A stretch of DNA of 64,000 bases from the NCBI GenBank assembly GCA_034190875.2, contig CM067355.1, positions 30,434,958 through 30,498,957 on the forward strand. Direction: 5' to 3'. The DNA is from Urechis unicinctus. Its lineage: Eukaryota > Annelida > Polychaeta > Xenopneusta > Urechidae. A model generated the notes under the pieces. That model was not told the origin of the DNA, ran no database searches, and saw only the letters and a list, made by a program, of their open reading frames with translations. Below, piece after piece: positions 61,436-64,000 of the stretch. The translations under genes and the position numbers were made by a program. Position 1 is the stretch's first letter. Each line of letters starts with the position of its first letter.

Positions 61436-61452
61436 TTGGTTCTTGTGTTTAG

Positions 61453-62484
61453 CTTGCAGAAGAGCATGTCCCCACCAATTTTTTCCTGAAAGATGTCCGC
61501 GTTGATGACAAGAGGCACTTGCTCTTTGCGTCACCGCACCAGCTGGCTATCATGTCCTCCGTCAAAACATGGTATGTCGACGCCACCTTCTAAGTCGTTC
61601 GACATCCGTTCACCCAACTGCTGAGTGTGCACGGCTTCATTAAGTCAGGTGATTGCATGAAACAGGTGCCCCTTGCCTTTTGTTTGATGAGCCGGAGGAG
61701 GAAGAAGGACTACAAGCGCGTGTCCAAAGCTCTGAAGAGGTCTTTGCCTCAGGAGGCCCAGGTTGAGACAGTCGTGTCAGACTTTGAAAAAGGTATATTT
61801 CTAGGCTCTTACATGGTTAGTGATGTGGAAGTTGTGGTTACGGTTAGTATTGGTTGATGTATGCAAGTACAATGCTTTATGTGTGACAGGTATTTGGCAA
61901 GGCGTTCGAAAGGTGTTTGCTAACGTCCAGGTGCAAGGGTGTGCCTTCCATTGGGCCCAGGCGGTATGGAGAAAAGTACAGGATGTTGGCCTTCGTACGG
62001 CATACAGTGAGGACCCTGCTGTTTGCAAGATGATACGCCGTCTCCTCTCTCTCCCCTTCCTTCCAGCGGAACACGTCGAGCCTGCGTTCAAGAAACTGCA
62101 AGACCGGACCATCAACAACAGACTGCAGGAGCTCTTCGTCTACGTTTCGAACACCTGGCTCACATCAACTACCTGGGATATCGCCAGTTGGAGTGTGTTT
62201 TGACGTTCCATCAGGACCAACAACGACGTCGAAGGATGGCACACCAGGGTGACCTCAAGGGCTGGAGGTTTCCAAATGAACTTCTCAACATCCTCCACGA
62301 AGAAGCCCGCCTGGTTTCCATTCAAGCCCGACTGGTGTCAGAAGGAAAGCTGCGTCGACATCAACGAAAGAAATTCACATATCTGCAAGGGAAGATAACC
62401 AAGCTGTGGGACGACTACGAGGCCACGAACATCAGCGCATCCCAGCTTCTCCGTGCCTTCGGTAGAGTGTATGCTCCTGTGTAG
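61453..62484 (+). pseudogene. MULE transposase, inactivated
   Basis: Exon 1 61453-61792, a 97-bp intron 61793-61889 (GTATAT...ACAG), exon 2 from 61890. Motifs: WYVDATF with the first catalytic Asp (61579-61581), VSDFEKG with the second (61780-61782), CAFHWAQAVWRKVQ (the C..H motif of MULEs), LPFLPAEHV, and NNDVEGWHTR with the catalytic Glu (62231-62233). Lesions: TAA at 61591 directly after DATF, TGA at 62201 before the Glu block, and a frameshift near 62270 after which SEGKLRRHQRKKFTYLQGK is read in another frame to the stop at 62484. The usual N-terminal DNA-binding part is missing. All three acidic residues survive, so decay is recent. Confidence 0.88.
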
Positions 62485-62499
62485 TATCATGTATGCTTT

Positions 62500-62995
62500 T
62501 AGTTCATATACCACTATTTACTTCGTATTCTTGTATTCTTGTCATGTATGATTTATGAATGTTGAATAAAGATCTCGAGTTATATTGAGTTAAATGTACG
62601 CGTGTGTGCGCTTTTAGTTCATATTCCTCTATTTGTATTGTTGTATTCAAGTCATGTATATTTGTGATGTATATTTATGTGCATGCATGTGTGAGCTTCT
62701 AGTTCATATTCCTCTATTTCCTCTATTTAAGTTCATATTCATATTTATTTTGTATTCATGTATTCTTGTCATGTACGTTTTATGAATGTTGAATAAAGAG
62801 CCCAGGTTATATTGAGTTATATGCATGTGTGCGCTTTTAGTTCACATTCCTCTATTCTTATATTTGTGTCATGTATGTTCAGTTAATGTTGAATAAAGAG
62901 CCTAAATTGTGTATGCATGTGTGCGTTTTTAGATAATATTCCTCTATTCATATCGTATGTGTGTTGAATAAAGAGCCCGTGTCGTATTGAGTTAT
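62500..62995. repeat. Right subterminal repeat array of the MULE
   Basis: Several imperfect repeats with GTGCGCTTTTAGTTCATATTC and GTTGAATAAAGAGCC, the inverse of motifs at 61107-61435. They contain AATAAA hexamers downstream of the transposase stop, which may have served as its polyadenylation signals. Confidence 0.8.
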
Positions 62996-63503
62996 ATGGG
63001 TTTTTTTGTGCGGTTTAAGTTCGTATTCCTCCATTAACTTCGTATTTTTGTTTTATTTAAATGATTTTTATAAGTGATCGATTACTGCCATATATAAAAT
63101 AAACCACACATTCTTCTGGTGCTCGGTATCTGTATCTGTACGCGATATGTTCAAGGCGCATTTCGTCCCGAGACGACAGCCCGGCCAAATGCGCTGGCCG
63201 CCGAGTCAAAACGTGGGGCGAACTGACCCGGGAGCGAACTGACCCGGGGGCGAACTGTCCCACCGAGGGCGAACTGACCCGGGGGCGAACTGTCCCGGCG
63301 GGGGCGAACTGTGCTGGGTGCGAACTGTCGCGCGGGCGAAGTGACCGGGAACCATAGATTCCTAGATAGATAGATATATAGGTAGGTTGATAGATACAGA
63401 GAAAATGAGACATAAGGAGAGAGGCGGAAATACACCTACGAAAATAGTAAAACGGAGACATACGGACCGCGAGGGATGGAAGTTCGGCCCTCAATAGGTT
63501 AAT

Positions 63504-63640
63504 AAAGGCCGCTGTATTTGCTGTCTAGACTTTTCAAGTTGGTCACGTAGCTTGATTTCAGCTGCACGGCTGTCAAATTTGATTTCTATCCCTAGGGCAG
63601 CATTCGATGAACGTGGCTCTGAACTCGAGCTTTGCATATT
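63504..63640 (-). other. Short helical ORF, uncertain
   Basis: A minus-strand frame from an ATG near 63640 reads SSSEPRSSNAALGIEIKF, then SRAAEIKLRDQLEKSRQQIQ, and ends in TGA about 140 bp on. The last part looks like a coiled coil. It may be the final exon of an unrelated gene or chance. Confidence 0.2.
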
Positions 63641-63859
63641 TGGTCATTATAAAGGTCTGTTAAAGTCATGCATTCCCAAGACGATTCAGTTATCTAGTAG
63701 ACGTACATGGCAAACTGGTGTGGGTTTTTTTGTCAAACTTTATATGGCATGTCAGTGAATTGGTGGTTTAAAGAATGAGCGAGAGAGTGAAATAGATATC
63801 ATGGCCTCTACTATTCCAGGTATTTCATCAATTGCTGTGTTGCTTCGGATCCTTTTCAG

Positions 63860-64000
63860 GTGACAACCATAGGTGTAATTACATAGAGCGAGTTGTTGGG
63901 TATCTTGTTGTGTACGATAAATACCGGATGGAATACGCGGGCCGCGAAACTAGCTATTCAGAATGCGGTATTGAGGAAAATATCAATTGGAATAGTAACC
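63860..64000 (+). CDS. Partial exon, possibly FTP-domain second half
   Basis: After CTTTTCAG (63852-63859) a phase-1 frame runs open to the window edge: CNYIERVVGYLVVYDKYRM ... YSECGIEENINW. The order Cys, VVG-Y-VVY, then a late Cys recalls the end of an FTP/fucolectin domain (compare VGRYVKLQRTG ... NICEV at 57300). If so, a second FTP receptor begins here on the same strand. The match is short and the exon is cut by the window end. Confidence 0.4.

Larger units (their letters stand above)
60848..63354. mobile_element. MULE DNA transposon with long inverted ends
   Basis: The left end GGGTCACTTCGCCC is mirrored by GGGCGAAGTGACC at the right (near 63350). Both ends consist of several copies of a motif like GGGACAGTTCGCCC (60859-60991 plus; 63210-63350 inverted). 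Further in, a second inverted pair (CGTCTCGGGACGA at about 61075 and TCGTCCCGAGACGA at about 63165) and AT-rich subterminal arrays (61107-61435; 62500-62995) also match in opposite orientation. The middle encodes a MULE-type transposase on plus. No convincing 8-11 bp target duplication was found. The element is dead because the transposase has stops. Confidence 0.85.

Overview
Eukaryotic nuclear DNA, AT-rich, with spliced genes (GT-AG introns, consistent codon phases), many microsatellites, segmental duplications and decayed DNA transposons. The gene content (a local cluster of CHST15-like carbohydrate sulfotransferases, an FTP/EGF/FN3 receptor and a MULE transposon with GTTCGCCC-type ends) points to a lophotrochozoan, most likely a mollusc, perhaps a gastropod. 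The organism is inferred. All calls come from reading the sequence and from remembered protein families; no database search was run.

Layout. 0-10.3 kb: mostly non-coding, with an old copy of a duplicated block (about 3.0-7.3 kb) leading into a plus-strand sulfotransferase pseudogene (7.3-10.3 kb). 11.7-17.8 kb: two minus-strand sulfotransferase pseudogenes, one behind the other. 18-23.8 kb: repeat-rich DNA, then a TTAA-flanked DNA transposon (20663-23749) carrying a P2X7-ballast-like gene (plus) and a THAP transposase (minus). 23.9-26.7 kb: second copy of the duplicated block and a remnant of another plus-strand sulfotransferase. 26.7-30.5 kb: transposon debris. 30.5-34.3 kb: the best preserved sulfotransferase gene, seven exons on the minus strand with one apparent 1-nt lesion. 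33.06-50.13 kb: three near-identical tandem units of about 5.7 kb, each repeating exon 1 of that gene, its upstream DNA and part of the transposon. 50.9-54.0 kb: third copy of the duplicated block. 56.0-59.7 kb: plus-strand receptor gene (EGF, FTP, EGF, EGF, FN3, FN3, transmembrane segment, short tail) with several frameshifts and a 100-N gap. 60.8-63.35 kb: a full-length but dead MULE transposon. 63.86 kb to the end: the start of what may be a second FTP-type receptor exon.

How it fits together. The sulfotransferases are predicted type II Golgi enzymes that transfer sulfate from PAPS to glycans. The locus looks like a birth-and-death cluster: duplication in both orientations, then frameshifts, nonsense changes and exon loss in nearly every copy. 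Transposons supply both the internal repeats and one breakpoint of the 5.7-kb tandem duplication.
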